From Bdellovibrio reynosensis (GTDB taxonomy: Bacteria > Bdellovibrionota > Bdellovibrionia > Bdellovibrionales > Bdellovibrionaceae), in the NCBI RefSeq assembly GCF_022814725.1, contig NZ_CP093442.1, forward strand, positions 1,178,001 through 1,242,000: 64,000 nucleotides of DNA, written 5' to 3'. Of this stretch, positions 34,881 to 43,039 are shown piece by piece. How positions within the stretch are numbered: the first letter of the stretch is position 1; each line of letters begins with the position of its first letter. The notes beneath the pieces were generated by a model. The model had not been told where the DNA came from, did no database searches, and saw only the letters and a program-made list of their open reading frames with translations. A program made the translations under genes and the position numbers.

Positions 34881-36983
34881 ATGTTTAAGCATTATAAGAT
34901 TATAATTGCGTTGCCTTTTGTGTGTGGTGTTGCTTTGGCTAACTCCGCACTGACTGTGAAAAAATCCGGTCGTCCAGCGGCTTCGGGTTTAAAAGTGAAA
35001 TCAAGCATGGTTCCAACCTATGACGTCTACACTAAAAAGACGGTCAAAGGTAAAACTGAAATCACTAAAATCAAATCAATTCCATTATTGGATTTAGGTG
35101 AAGAGCGCCAGGTGCAAGCGGGATCAGTTTCCCCTTTACGCCTACCCGCTTCTCAAGCTTTGAACTTGCAACCTTTACGCAGCAAAACGGCATCACCGGT
35201 TTTACAATTCAACATCGCTCCTTATAAAGCCGTGGTTGAAGCGCCTAAAAATATCACGTCTGCAGATGCTTTTAAGAAAATTCCAGACGTAAAAATGCTG
35301 CCTCATATCGCTGACGCTAAAACTCAAGATCCACTTGTGAACTTGGCGAAAATCGATGAAATGAAGCCTAACGATTATAAGTTACTTCAAGCCATGATTT
35401 TCCTTGAGTACCACAAGAACTATGAGATGGCGATGGGCCTATTTGCTGAACTTATGGAAGATCCTGAGCACCGTCTTCAGTCTTTGTTTAATTACGCAAT
35501 GACTGCAAAAGGCTTAGGTTTATATTCTGAGTTCCGCCAATACATGATCCAAGTTTCTCAAGAAACGAAAAACAAAGAATGGCAACAAAGAGCGACGGCT
35601 GCTTTAGCTGAAAACATTTCTTTATTGGAAGTTTCTGACATCGCGATGATTGATCCTCTTGTGATTAAGTTTGAAATTGATGTGACTCAAAACGATGACT
35701 ATCAATTGACTCGCGCTAAATATTACTCTGAAAAAGGCCAATTGGGTCTGATGGAAGACGCCTTGATTTTCATCACTGAAAAATCAAAACGTTATCCAGA
35801 TGCTCTTTTATTGATGGCCTTAAATAATTACCGCCAAGGTAAAGTGGACGAAGCTATTGGTCACTTAAACCGCTTAATGGATGCTACTGATGGCGATAAG
35901 TCTTCTCAGTTGCGTTCCGTAGGTGCGTTGACGTTGGCTCGTATCCAGTTCCAAAAAAGTGATTATAAAGACGCTTTCCAATCTTATTTGAAAGTGGAAA
36001 AGTCGAATCCTCTATGGTTGCAAGCTGCGATCGAAAGCGCTTGGACTCAAGTTTTAAGTGAAGACTATGAAGGTGCTGCAGGAAACATGTTCTCGCTACA
36101 TACAGACTTCTTTAAAAATGCTTTTGCTCCGGAATCTTACGTTGTTCGTACAGTTGGTTACTTAAACCTTTGCCAATACGGTGACGGCGTTCAAGTTTTG
36201 ACTGAGATGAACAAAAAGTATGGTCCGACGAAAAAGAAACTTGATGAGTACTTGAAGTCGCACAAAGATCACTTGAGCTACTATGAAACAGTTAAAAACT
36301 GGGTCAAAAACTCGGATCTTAAAGAAGTGGATGGTTTACCTCGCGCGTTCATCGTTGAGTTAGCCCGCCACCCGGCTTTCATGAACAATCAAAGACAGAT
36401 CAACACTTACGAAGATGAGATTCAACGCTTTAACAAGATCTCTTTAACTCTTGTTACTTTAGAGCGCCAATTCATCGCAAGACAAAGTGAAGCGAATGCA
36501 GAGCTTGCAAAAGCAAAAGGTTCTAACAAAACCGGATCTTCTGCGATCACTTCTGCTGAAAGAAAACTTTTAAGCGCAAGAATCCAGTATCACATTGCTA
36601 AAAAAGCCCGCGTATCTATTAAGAACTTACGCGAAAAAGGCATCGCTCGTATCGAAAAAGAAAAAGGCGAATTGCGTGTAGCAGCGGCGAAGGCTTTGAA
36701 AGCTCGTTTTGCTGATATGTTTGCTTCTTTAAGCAAAGTTTTGGATCAAAACGATGTTCTTCAGTATGAGTTGTACTCTGGCGCTGGTGAACACATCCGC
36801 TATCAAATGGCTGGTGGTGATCCAACAGATAAAGAACGTCCAGAATTGAAGGTTCAAAAAGAAAAGAGCCTGAACTGGAAGTTTAAAGGTGAAATTTGGG
36901 AGGACGAAGTGGGTCACTACCGTTCTTCACTTAAAAATGTATGCCCTCAACAAGACAATGTTGCAGGTTTGGTTGAACAATAA
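34881..36983 (+). CDS. Periplasmic TPR protein
   Basis: The 700-residue protein has a signal peptide (IIIALPFVCGVALA), a low-complexity region to about 130, then TPR-like helices (for example YKLLQAMIFLEYHKNYEMAMGLFAEL, in part, and LLLMALNNYRQGKVDEAIGHL). Residues about 520-640 form a charged coiled coil. It follows the barrel gene by 24 nt. It is a plausible GltD/GltE-like periplasmic scaffold of the same complex. No enzyme motif is seen. Confidence 0.78.
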   Translation: MFKHYKIIIALPFVCGVALANSALTVKKSGRPAASGLKVKSSMVPTYDVYTKKTVKGKTEITKIKSIPLLDLGEERQVQAGSVSPLRLPASQALNLQPLRSKTASPVLQFNIAPYKAVVEAPKNITSADAFKKIPDVKMLPHIADAKTQDPLVNLAKIDEMKPNDYKLLQAMIFLEYHKNYEMAMGLFAELMEDPEHRLQSLFNYAMTAKGLGLYSEFRQYMIQVSQETKNKEWQQRATAALAENISLLEVSDIAMIDPLVIKFEIDVTQNDDYQLTRAKYYSEKGQLGLMEDALIFITEKSKRYPDALLLMALNNYRQGKVDEAIGHLNRLMDATDGDKSSQLRSVGALTLARIQFQKSDYKDAFQSYLKVEKSNPLWLQAAIESAWTQVLSEDYEGAAGNMFSLHTDFFKNAFAPESYVVRTVGYLNLCQYGDGVQVLTEMNKKYGPTKKKLDEYLKSHKDHLSYYETVKNWVKNSDLKEVDGLPRAFIVELARHPAFMNNQRQINTYEDEIQRFNKISLTLVTLERQFIARQSEANAELAKAKGSNKTGSSAITSAERKLLSARIQYHIAKKARVSIKNLREKGIARIEKEKGELRVAAAKALKARFADMFASLSKVLDQNDVLQYELYSGAGEHIRYQMAGGDPTDKERPELKVQKEKSLNWKFKGEIWEDEVGHYRSSLKNVCPQQDNVAGLVEQ

Positions 36984-36998
36984 GGAAGGGATTTCAAG

Positions 36999-37652
36999 AT
37001 GAAACTCAATAAAGCAATGATGACTTTAACTTTGGGTGTTTTAATGAGCCTGCACACGACAGCTTTCGCACAAACGACGGCGAAAGAGGGCTTAGAGCGT
37101 ATTAAAACAAATTTGAACAATTCAAAATCAAATTTGAATGAGTACGAGAAAAACTTAAAAGTGGTTGAAGGCAACATCACTGAAGTTGGTAAAGTGAAAT
37201 CCCAAGTTGAAGGACAACAAAAACAAGTCCAGCAGCAAATGGAAGATAATAATAAAGCCATGGGCAAAATCGGCACTCAGGAAAAAGACCTGCAACGTCT
37301 GATCGCTGATGAACAATCAAAAATGGCGTTAGAAAACGCTAAGATTGCTGAATTCGAAGCGGCTATCGCTAAGATTAAAGAAAACCAAAAGAAACGCGAA
37401 ATGAACATCAGTGACTACCAATTGCAAATGTCACAGTTGCAAGAAGAAAAGAAAATCTGGAGTTCAAGAGCGAACAGCCTAAAAGAGCAAAACACTGAAG
37501 TAAGCAAAAAATTACGTTCAGTAGCAAGCGAAGAAAACGAATGGAAAGCCAAACAAAAAGGCTACCAAGGCGAAGTAAAACGCTGGTCAAAAGAAGTTGA
37601 AAGACAAACGACTATCAGCGAAAGCTACAACTCTTTAGCTGAAAACAAATAA
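36999..37652 (+). CDS. Secreted coiled-coil protein
   Basis: A 217-residue protein has a signal peptide (LTLGVLMSLHTTAFA) and then an almost continuous coiled coil rich in Lys, Glu, Gln and Asn (about 30-215). No domain is recognised. It is the last gene of the operon, 15 nt after the TPR gene and followed by a strong terminator. A structural or spacer role in the envelope complex is inferred. Confidence 0.75.
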   Translation: MKLNKAMMTLTLGVLMSLHTTAFAQTTAKEGLERIKTNLNNSKSNLNEYEKNLKVVEGNITEVGKVKSQVEGQQKQVQQQMEDNNKAMGKIGTQEKDLQRLIADEQSKMALENAKIAEFEAAIAKIKENQKKREMNISDYQLQMSQLQEEKKIWSSRANSLKEQNTEVSKKLRSVASEENEWKAKQKGYQGEVKRWSKEVERQTTISESYNSLAENK

Positions 37653-37707
37653 TCGAAGGTGCCTGGTTGTTCTTTACGCCCATAGTGCGTTATTGGAATC
37701 TACCAAA

Positions 37708-37742
37708 TAAAAAAGGCTGCTCTAAAAAAGCAGCCTTTTTGT
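37708..37742. terminator. Bidirectional terminator between the motor operon and adh
   Basis: GGCTGCT pairs with AGCAGCC around a CTAAAAA loop. A-runs on the left and T-runs on the right allow termination in both directions. It serves both the convergent coiled-coil gene and the alcohol dehydrogenase gene. Confidence 0.85.
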
Positions 37743-37745
37743 TTC

Positions 37746-38792
37746 TTATACGGTCGCAATGTCGATCACAAAGCGATAACGAACGTCGCTCTTTAGAACG
37801 CGCTCGTAGGCTTCGTTCACTTGATCGGCTTTCACCATCTCAATTTCTGGTGTGATGTTGTGTTTGGCGCAGAAATCCAACATCTCCTGCGTTTCCTTTA
37901 TTGAACCAATCAGCGAACCCGCATAATTTCGTCGTTGCATGATCAGCGAAATTGGATGGATAGAGAGTGGCTTATCAGGCGCTCCGACCGAGACCAGCGT
38001 GGCATCCAGTTTCAAAAGTGCAAAGTACGTGGCTAAGTTTAAGTCCGCTGACGAAACTGTATTGATGATTAGATCAAAACTCCCCGCTCTGTTTTGAAAT
38101 GCACCCTTGTCGCTCGAAGAAATAAAGTGATGAGCGCCCATTCTTAATGCATCTTCTTTCTTCTTATCTGAATGGCTTAAGACTGTGACCTCAGCACCCA
38201 TAGCGCGCGCGATTTTAACGGCCATGTGACCAAGCCCGCCTAAACCGACTACACCAACTTTTTTACCTGGGCCCGCCTTCCAATGCATGAGCGGTGAATA
38301 AACCGTGATCCCTGCACACAACAACGGTGCGGCTTTATCCAGTGGTAACGATTTTGGAATTCTTAAGACATAATTTTCATCAACGACGATGACATCAGAA
38401 TAACCGCCTTGTGTCGGCGTTTTGCCATCCTTCTCAAAACCGTTGTAGGTCGAATTCATTCCGTTCAAACAATAGTTATCAAGATCCTGCTTACAGTTCG
38501 TACATTCACGACAGGAATCAACAAAACAACCCACGCCAACGTGATCACCCACTTCAAAGTTTGTAACCTTAGGACCAATGGCACGAACGACGCCCGCAAT
38601 CTCGTGCCCGGGAACGATCGGATATCTCGCCGCTCCCCACTCATCGCGCACCGTATGAATATCAGAATGGCATATCCCGCAGAATTTAATATCGATCACT
38701 ACATCGTGATCTTTAGGATCTCTTCGTTCAAAATCAAACGGGCCTAGTGGCGCTTTCGCAGCCTGTGCAGCAATGCCTTTTGCTTTAATCAT
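37746..38792 (-). CDS. Zinc-dependent NAD(P) alcohol dehydrogenase (YahK/CAD type)
   Basis: The 348-residue medium-chain dehydrogenase has catalytic zinc ligands in CGICHSDIH and GHEIAGVV. The structural-zinc loop has four cysteines ([15 protein letters not shown]), and the Rossmann motif is [13 protein letters not shown]. The pattern [12 protein letters not shown]...[15 protein letters not shown] is typical of YahK and cinnamyl-alcohol-type aldehyde reductases, which usually prefer NADPH. The natural aldehyde is unknown. The gene stands alone. Confidence 0.9.
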   Translation of the reverse strand: MIKAKGIAAQAAKAPLGPFDFERRDPKDHDVVIDIKFCGICHSDIHTVRDEWGAARYPIVPGHEIAGVVRAIGPKVTNFEVGDHVGVGCFVDSCRECTNCKQDLDNYCLNGMNSTYNGFEKDGKTPTQGGYSDVIVVDENYVLRIPKSLPLDKAAPLLCAGITVYSPLMHWKAGPGKKVGVVGLGGLGHMAVKIARAMGAEVTVLSHSDKKKEDALRMGAHHFISSSDKGAFQNRAGSFDLIINTVSSADLNLATYFALLKLDATLVSVGAPDKPLSIHPISLIMQRRNYAGSLIGSIKETQEMLDFCAKHNITPEIEMVKADQVNEAYERVLKSDVRYRFVIDIATV

Positions 38793-39004
38793 AGCAATGA
38801 ACCTTTCTCGAATTTTCTTAAATGAAAGAGGTAGCGTACACCCAACTTTGGCACTTCAAAATTTTTTAATAAAAATACAAACAGTGTCAGAATGTTTGGC
38901 CCATTAATCTCTGTTAATAATCACCACCGGTGCGGTTGTGAAATAGGCTGAATCTGCAATCTTTGTCCGGCAACGCCCGGTGGTGACTTGGCGCAACCGT
39001 AAAA

Positions 39005-39034
39005 AGAAAAAAATGCCAGGATGGCATTTTTTCG
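39005..39034 (-). terminator. Intrinsic terminator after murJ
   Basis: TGCCA pairs with TGGCA around a GGA loop, and six flanking A-T pairs extend the stem. On the minus strand the stem ends in a run of T. The T-rich flank on the plus strand would also work for the other direction. Confidence 0.65.
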
Positions 39035-39039
39035 CGTAG

Positions 39040-39075
39040 CCCTCCGCTAGGAGGGTTGAGGGCAGGAGCCCTCAA
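39040..39075. repeat. Two adjacent perfect hairpins downstream of murJ
   Basis: CCCTCC-GCTA-GGAGGG (39040-39055) directly abuts TTGAGGGC-AGGA-GCCCTCAA (39056-39075). Both have four-base loops. With the terminator just beyond they form a triple-hairpin murJ 3' end. Confidence 0.6.
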
Positions 39076-39076
39076 C

Positions 39077-39135
39077 AAGCAGGCACCTTTTAGTTTTTGC
39101 TGCGGTGTAGACCCAAAAAAGAAGCAGGCACCTTT
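39077..39135. repeat. Direct repeat of a 14-mer at the murJ 3' end
   Basis: AAGCAGGCACCTTT occurs at 39077-39090 and again at 39122-39135. The first copy touches the murJ stop codon and the second encodes residues near the MurJ C-terminus. This suggests the present C-terminal tail of MurJ was formed or altered by a repeat. Confidence 0.6.
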
Positions 39136-40661
39136 AGGGCGTGGGCGATGGTTAGGTAGGTTGTTGCTGCTAGTAGGATTGTTAGGGTTAGGGCTATTAG
39201 CTTCATGCTTCCGTTCGTCCATGCTAGGAAGGCTTGATGGAATTGGATTGCTAGGATGAGGCCTGCACCGGCGATGAGAAATTTTGTGATTGCGATGAAG
39301 AGCTCTTTTCCTGCAAATGACAAATTCCATTTTGGGAGAGCTGCGAATAGTAGAAGGAAATTGAGCAAGGCTGCTAGCGTGCTTGAGATGATGAGGCCTT
39401 GCAGTCCCCGCTCTTCCATCCAATATCGGGCCATGCCGATGTGCAGGGCTAAACTTAATACTGAAACTGCGGCTGGGTACCAGGTGTTCTTCACGGAATA
39501 ATACAAAGGCATTAACACTCGACTGCCAGCAATTAACACCAAGCTTACTGCGTAGACTTTTAATACAGCGGCCGTTGAGACAACATCATTCGCTGTGAAT
39601 CGGCCACGCAAGAATAGAACTTCGATGATGGGTTCTGCTAAGAAATAAAGTCCCAAAGCTGCTGGTAAAGACAAAAATAAATTCATCAAGAAACCATCTT
39701 GAGCGGTGGCTAAGAATTTCTCGCGGTCTTTTGAAGAAGCAAGATCACTTAAGGTAGGTAACAACGCTGCACCTAAACTTACCGACACCAGCGACAACGG
39801 CAGTTCCAACAAACGATCCGCCCAATAAATATAAGAAATAGAACCTTCAGGCAGACTGCTTGCGAAATATAAATTTATCAAAGTCGTAAATTGGGTAAGC
39901 CCCATGCCCACTAAACCAGGCACAAGATTGCGAAACACCGCTTTTAAATCGGCGCTCCAGCCGGTGAATTTAAATCGCGGCAAGTGTCCTGTGCTTCTTA
40001 GTGCCCACCACACCACGGACGCTTGTAAAATTCCGCCGACTAAAACTCCCCAAGCAAGTCCATCCCCTGCCCGCGGAAACCAATGTGCCGGCATGAAAGT
40101 AAATGCCAACATTGAGACATTTAACAAAGCAGACGCCACCGCCGGCAGACCAAAACTCCCAAGGGCATTTAATAGGCCCATGAAGTAAGCGTAGGTTAAG
40201 ATAAAAAAGATGAAACCGAACATGATGCGGCCCATGCGCACTGTGAGTTCCCATTTTTCGGGGCTAGCGCCATAGGTGTCAGACAAAAGAACTTGAAAGA
40301 GCGGATCGGCAAAGGCGATTCCTAAAAGTGTCAGAGCCCCTAAGAACACCAACAGTAAGGTATAAAGCCCGTTTGCGAGGTTCTGGGCACGGGGGCCGTG
40401 GGGATCTGCGGCTTTAGCTTCCATGAAAACCGGAATAAAACTCACGGAAAGGGAGCCTTCGCCCAATAAACGGCGAAAGAAATTAGGAATACGGAAGGCC
40501 GCCGACCAGGCATCGGTGATCATTCGGTCAAACAAAGCCCCCAGCGCCATATCCCGTAAAAGCCCCAAGATGCGGCTAGTTAAGGTACCTGACGCCATGG
40601 AAAAGGCTCTTTTGAAGACCTTTTTGCGATCTTCTTTTAATACCCTTGCTTCCTGAGACAC
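39090..40661 (-). CDS. murJ: Lipid II flippase MurJ
   Basis: The 523-residue protein of the MOP superfamily has about 13-14 membrane helices. It matches MurJ/MviN: SMASGTLTSRILGLLRDMALGALFD, RIPNFFRRLLGEGSLSVSFIPVF (N-terminal hallmark in part), YWADRLLELPLSLVSVSLGAALLPTLS and APVL-type late helices. It flips lipid II across the inner membrane for peptidoglycan synthesis. The start is a GTG at 40661; internal starts are possible. The last 14 residues overlap a repeated sequence and may not be conserved. Confidence 0.92.
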   Translation of the reverse strand: MSQEARVLKEDRKKVFKRAFSMASGTLTSRILGLLRDMALGALFDRMITDAWSAAFRIPNFFRRLLGEGSLSVSFIPVFMEAKAADPHGPRAQNLANGLYTLLLVFLGALTLLGIAFADPLFQVLLSDTYGASPEKWELTVRMGRIMFGFIFFILTYAYFMGLLNALGSFGLPAVASALLNVSMLAFTFMPAHWFPRAGDGLAWGVLVGGILQASVVWWALRSTGHLPRFKFTGWSADLKAVFRNLVPGLVGMGLTQFTTLINLYFASSLPEGSISYIYWADRLLELPLSLVSVSLGAALLPTLSDLASSKDREKFLATAQDGFLMNLFLSLPAALGLYFLAEPIIEVLFLRGRFTANDVVSTAAVLKVYAVSLVLIAGSRVLMPLYYSVKNTWYPAAVSVLSLALHIGMARYWMEERGLQGLIISSTLAALLNFLLLFAALPKWNLSFAGKELFIAITKFLIAGAGLILAIQFHQAFLAWTNGSMKLIALTLTILLAATTYLTIAHALKVPASFLGLHRSKN

Positions 40662-40719
40662 CGTATGTTAATCCCTTTGGTTCGTTTTAGTAAAAAAAGA
40701 TTACTGTGGAGGTTATCCC

Positions 40720-40986
40720 TTGGCAAATCATAAGTCTGCAGCAAAAAGAGCTCGTCAATCAGTTCGCAAAACAGCTGTTAACAACGCACGCAAAAGCACT
40801 GTAAAAACAGTTGAAAAAAGCTTGGTTAAAGCTATCCAAGCAAAAGACGTTAAAGCTCTTCCTGAGTTGTTGAAAAAGTTCACAGCTCAAGTAATGAAAG
40901 CTGCAAAATCTGGCGTTATTAAGAAAGAAACTGCTTCTCGCAAAATCAGCCGTCTTTCTGTTCGCGCTAACACTGCTGGCAAGTAA
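40720..40986 (+). CDS. rpsT: 30S ribosomal protein bS20
   Basis: The 88-residue protein is basic and helical, beginning ANHKSAAKRARQSVRKT as in bS20. It binds 16S rRNA in the small subunit. The start codon is TTG, preceded by TGGAGGT; non-AUG starts are also known for S20 genes in other bacteria and may help autoregulation. It is divergent from murJ (58-nt gap). Its stop is directly next to the stop of the convergent PilZ gene, with no spacer. Confidence 0.97.
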   Translation: MANHKSAAKRARQSVRKTAVNNARKSTVKTVEKSLVKAIQAKDVKALPELLKKFTAQVMKAAKSGVIKKETASRKISRLSVRANTAGK

Positions 40987-41337
40987 TTAAGCTGAATCTG
41001 CTCTGGCAGAAACATAAGAGCGAATTTGACGTTTGATTGAGAAATCGATCTCGTTAAAGCTCAAACCATGGGTGACGGTACCGTCACCCTGTTTTTTTTG
41101 CGTTGATACAATCGTACCGCGCAAGAAAACGAAGTTTCCGTTAGGAACTTGGAAACTCAAGACAACTTGATGGCCTTCCGTCAGAATGTATTCTGAGCGA
41201 ATAGACATCCCCCCCTCACCGATTTCCCGTGAATCACACACAAAATAACTGCCGTCGCAAAGGACTCCTATTTTGCGCGAAAAATCACGTCGTGGATATT
41301 GGCGGCGGAAACTGCCACTTTTGTCTTCGTATCTCAT
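40987..41337 (-). CDS. PilZ-domain protein
   Basis: A 116-residue single-domain protein has RRQYPRRDF near the N-terminus, fitting RxxxR, and then EIGEGGMSI in the place of (D/N)xSxxG. A beta-barrel-like remainder follows (VVLSFQVPNGNFVFLRGTIV). It may bind c-di-GMP, but the second motif is altered (Gly for Ser), so binding is not certain. No partner gene is visible. Part of its coding sequence doubles as the rpsT terminator on the other strand. Confidence 0.78.
   Translation of the reverse strand: MRYEDKSGSFRRQYPRRDFSRKIGVLCDGSYFVCDSREIGEGGMSIRSEYILTEGHQVVLSFQVPNGNFVFLRGTIVSTQKKQGDGTVTHGLSFNEIDFSIKRQIRSYVSARADSA
41071..41099 (+). terminator. rpsT terminator inside the antisense PilZ gene
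   Basis: A perfect 18-bp palindrome, GGTGACGGTACCGTCACC, is followed by CTG and eight T on the plus strand. It lies 85 nt after the rpsT stop, within the PilZ coding region, which is read on the other strand. It has every feature of an intrinsic terminator for rpsT. Confidence 0.75.
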
Positions 41338-41372
41338 AGGGAACTGATCGGTTTTTCTGAAGGAAAACTAAA

Positions 41373-42392
41373 TCAGATAGCGTGGGCAGAGGTTGTCCCA
41401 CAAGTCTTAAGAACCATGTTTTCAAGCCAGATGTGGCTAGACAATGGTGATGATTTTAAAGCTTTATCCGTCTCTGACAGGACCACCAGAGTTTGCTCTA
41501 GCTTTTTCGCAGTCCAAAGTCGGGCTTGATCAAGATAGCTTTCAAGGAAGTACGGAGGTACCTGGGCATAGTGAGCAAGTTTAGCTCCATGCAGGCCTTC
41601 TTCCATGCCGCGCTTTAAGGTCAGCAGAATACGCACGTGGCGAGCCACTAGCGAGATAATGCCGATCTCGTTCTGCCCCTGATCCAACAAATGAACCAAG
41701 TGCTCTAACGCCTTCACGCGGTCGTTTTCACCGATGGCTTTTGTAAAATCAAAAACGTTTTCTTCTTTAGAGCGTGACACCGCTTGCGCCACATCTTGAA
41801 CTTCAATACGGCGATGGCCACCCACGAAGTCGCCAAGTTTTTTAAGCTCAGCTTCGATTTCTGTTAAATGATGGCCCACAAGTTTATGCAACAAGTGAAT
41901 AGCATCGTTACTGATCGTCAGACCCAAACTTTGCGCGATGTAGTTGATCCAAGAAGGAATCTGATTTTCGTAAGGCTTTTTAAATTCAACGCAGTCGGCT
42001 TTATCAAGCAGCTGTCTGATTTGTTTTTTACGTTTATCAATGCGTGAAGCAAGGATCACGAACACAGTGCTATCCACCGGGCTATCAATCAACGAATCAA
42101 ATTCGGCCCACTCTTTGTCAGTCAGTTCTTGCGCTTCTTTTAAAATCACCAGACGGCGCGGAGCCATCATCGGTAAAGTTTCAACCGCATCACGAACCAC
42201 GACAACATCTGCGTCGCTTGCATAAAAAAGACTGTAATTAAAATCCACAGCTCCTTCAGTCAGAACTGCGTATTTAAATCTTTCAACACTTTGATTTAAT
42301 AAATAAGGTTCTTCACCGAAAAGAAAATACAACGGCGCTAGCTGACCTTTTTCAAGATCTTTATAAAATTTTTGAGCATCAATCAGTGCCAT
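41373..42392 (-). CDS. holA: DNA polymerase III subunit delta
   Basis: The 339-residue protein has the HolA pattern: PLYFLFGEEPYLLNQSVERFK, a degenerate AAA+ core without a functional P-loop, RRLVILKEAQ, and the collar domain with ISLVARHVRILLTLKRG. Delta opens the beta clamp in the clamp loader. It follows lptE by 18 nt, a very common neighbour pair. Confidence 0.9.
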   Translation of the reverse strand: MALIDAQKFYKDLEKGQLAPLYFLFGEEPYLLNQSVERFKYAVLTEGAVDFNYSLFYASDADVVVVRDAVETLPMMAPRRLVILKEAQELTDKEWAEFDSLIDSPVDSTVFVILASRIDKRKKQIRQLLDKADCVEFKKPYENQIPSWINYIAQSLGLTISNDAIHLLHKLVGHHLTEIEAELKKLGDFVGGHRRIEVQDVAQAVSRSKEENVFDFTKAIGENDRVKALEHLVHLLDQGQNEIGIISLVARHVRILLTLKRGMEEGLHGAKLAHYAQVPPYFLESYLDQARLWTAKKLEQTLVVLSETDKALKSSPLSSHIWLENMVLKTCGTTSAHAI

Positions 42393-42410
42393 CTTTAGCT
42401 AGCTTTTCAT

Positions 42411-42995
42411 TTAGAAATTTTCAGTGATACGGTCATGGGCTTCCGCCATAATGTCGTTCGCCATGACGTCAATGTTTTGCCTTCGCGCAGAAAGATTGTA
42501 AAGAGGATTCACCGAGTTGACGCCCGCTAGCGTTACTTGAGGTGCTGCATAAGTACGCTCTCCGCTGAAACTTCCACTCCACAGTTCGGTTCCGTCAGCT
42601 TGACGTACTACTTTAACTGTTACCTGCAACAGAATGCGATACTCTGACGCGATAACGGTTCCTAGAGGAAGATACGGTGTTGAAGAATCACCAGCAACGC
42701 GTTTTGCTCCTGGTAAATACTGAACTGAATCAATCGATCCAATCACAGCCACTTCAGATAATGAATTGTCCACAACACGAGCAATGCGCGAACGTTGAAA
42801 CTCTTGTGCCAAAGAGTTTGTGAACGCCACTTCAATCCCCGTCTCCTGGGTTTTATTTTTAAAAATAGGCACGGAGATTTGCTTGTACCCGCCGGGCATA
42901 CTTCGCGTCGCCGCACCCAAACGATAGGCACAGCCAGTAAGCGAAAGAGATGAAAATGCAGCTGCTATAAGCAGACCTTTAAAGATTGCGTCCAC
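42411..42995 (-). CDS. lptE: LPS-assembly lipoprotein LptE
   Basis: The 194-residue protein has a lipoprotein signal (SLTGC, C22) followed at once by AYRLGAATRSMPGGYKQISVPIFKNKTQETGIEVAFTNSL (recognisable LptE pattern), and then GIDSVQY-type strands. LptE plugs the LptD barrel and helps place LPS in the outer leaflet. The holA neighbour supports the call. It is divergent from the aminotransferase gene with a 44-nt gap. Confidence 0.9.
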   Translation of the reverse strand: MDAIFKGLLIAAAFSSLSLTGCAYRLGAATRSMPGGYKQISVPIFKNKTQETGIEVAFTNSLAQEFQRSRIARVVDNSLSEVAVIGSIDSVQYLPGAKRVAGDSSTPYLPLGTVIASEYRILLQVTVKVVRQADGTELWSGSFSGERTYAAPQVTLAGVNSVNPLYNLSARRQNIDVMANDIMAEAHDRITENF

Positions 42996-43039
42996 AGGAC
43001 CAGTTGAGTATAAATTTAGAAGGAAGTCATCTCAAAAAA

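Larger units (their letters stand above)
38793..39089. other. Non-coding region between adh and murJ with several hairpins
   Basis: About 300 nt separate the adh start from the murJ stop. The right half contains three adjacent hairpins (39008-39032, 39040-39055, 39056-39075), described separately. The left half is AT-rich and should carry the adh promoter; none was clear. A possible reading frame on the minus strand crossing this region is Pro/Ser-rich, lies out of frame in murJ and is not credible. Confidence 0.6.

Noticed and set aside
38914-39423. A 169-residue reading frame on the minus strand
   Set aside because: It overlaps murJ in another frame, is rich in Pro, Ser and His, has no ribosome site and crosses the murJ terminator hairpins.
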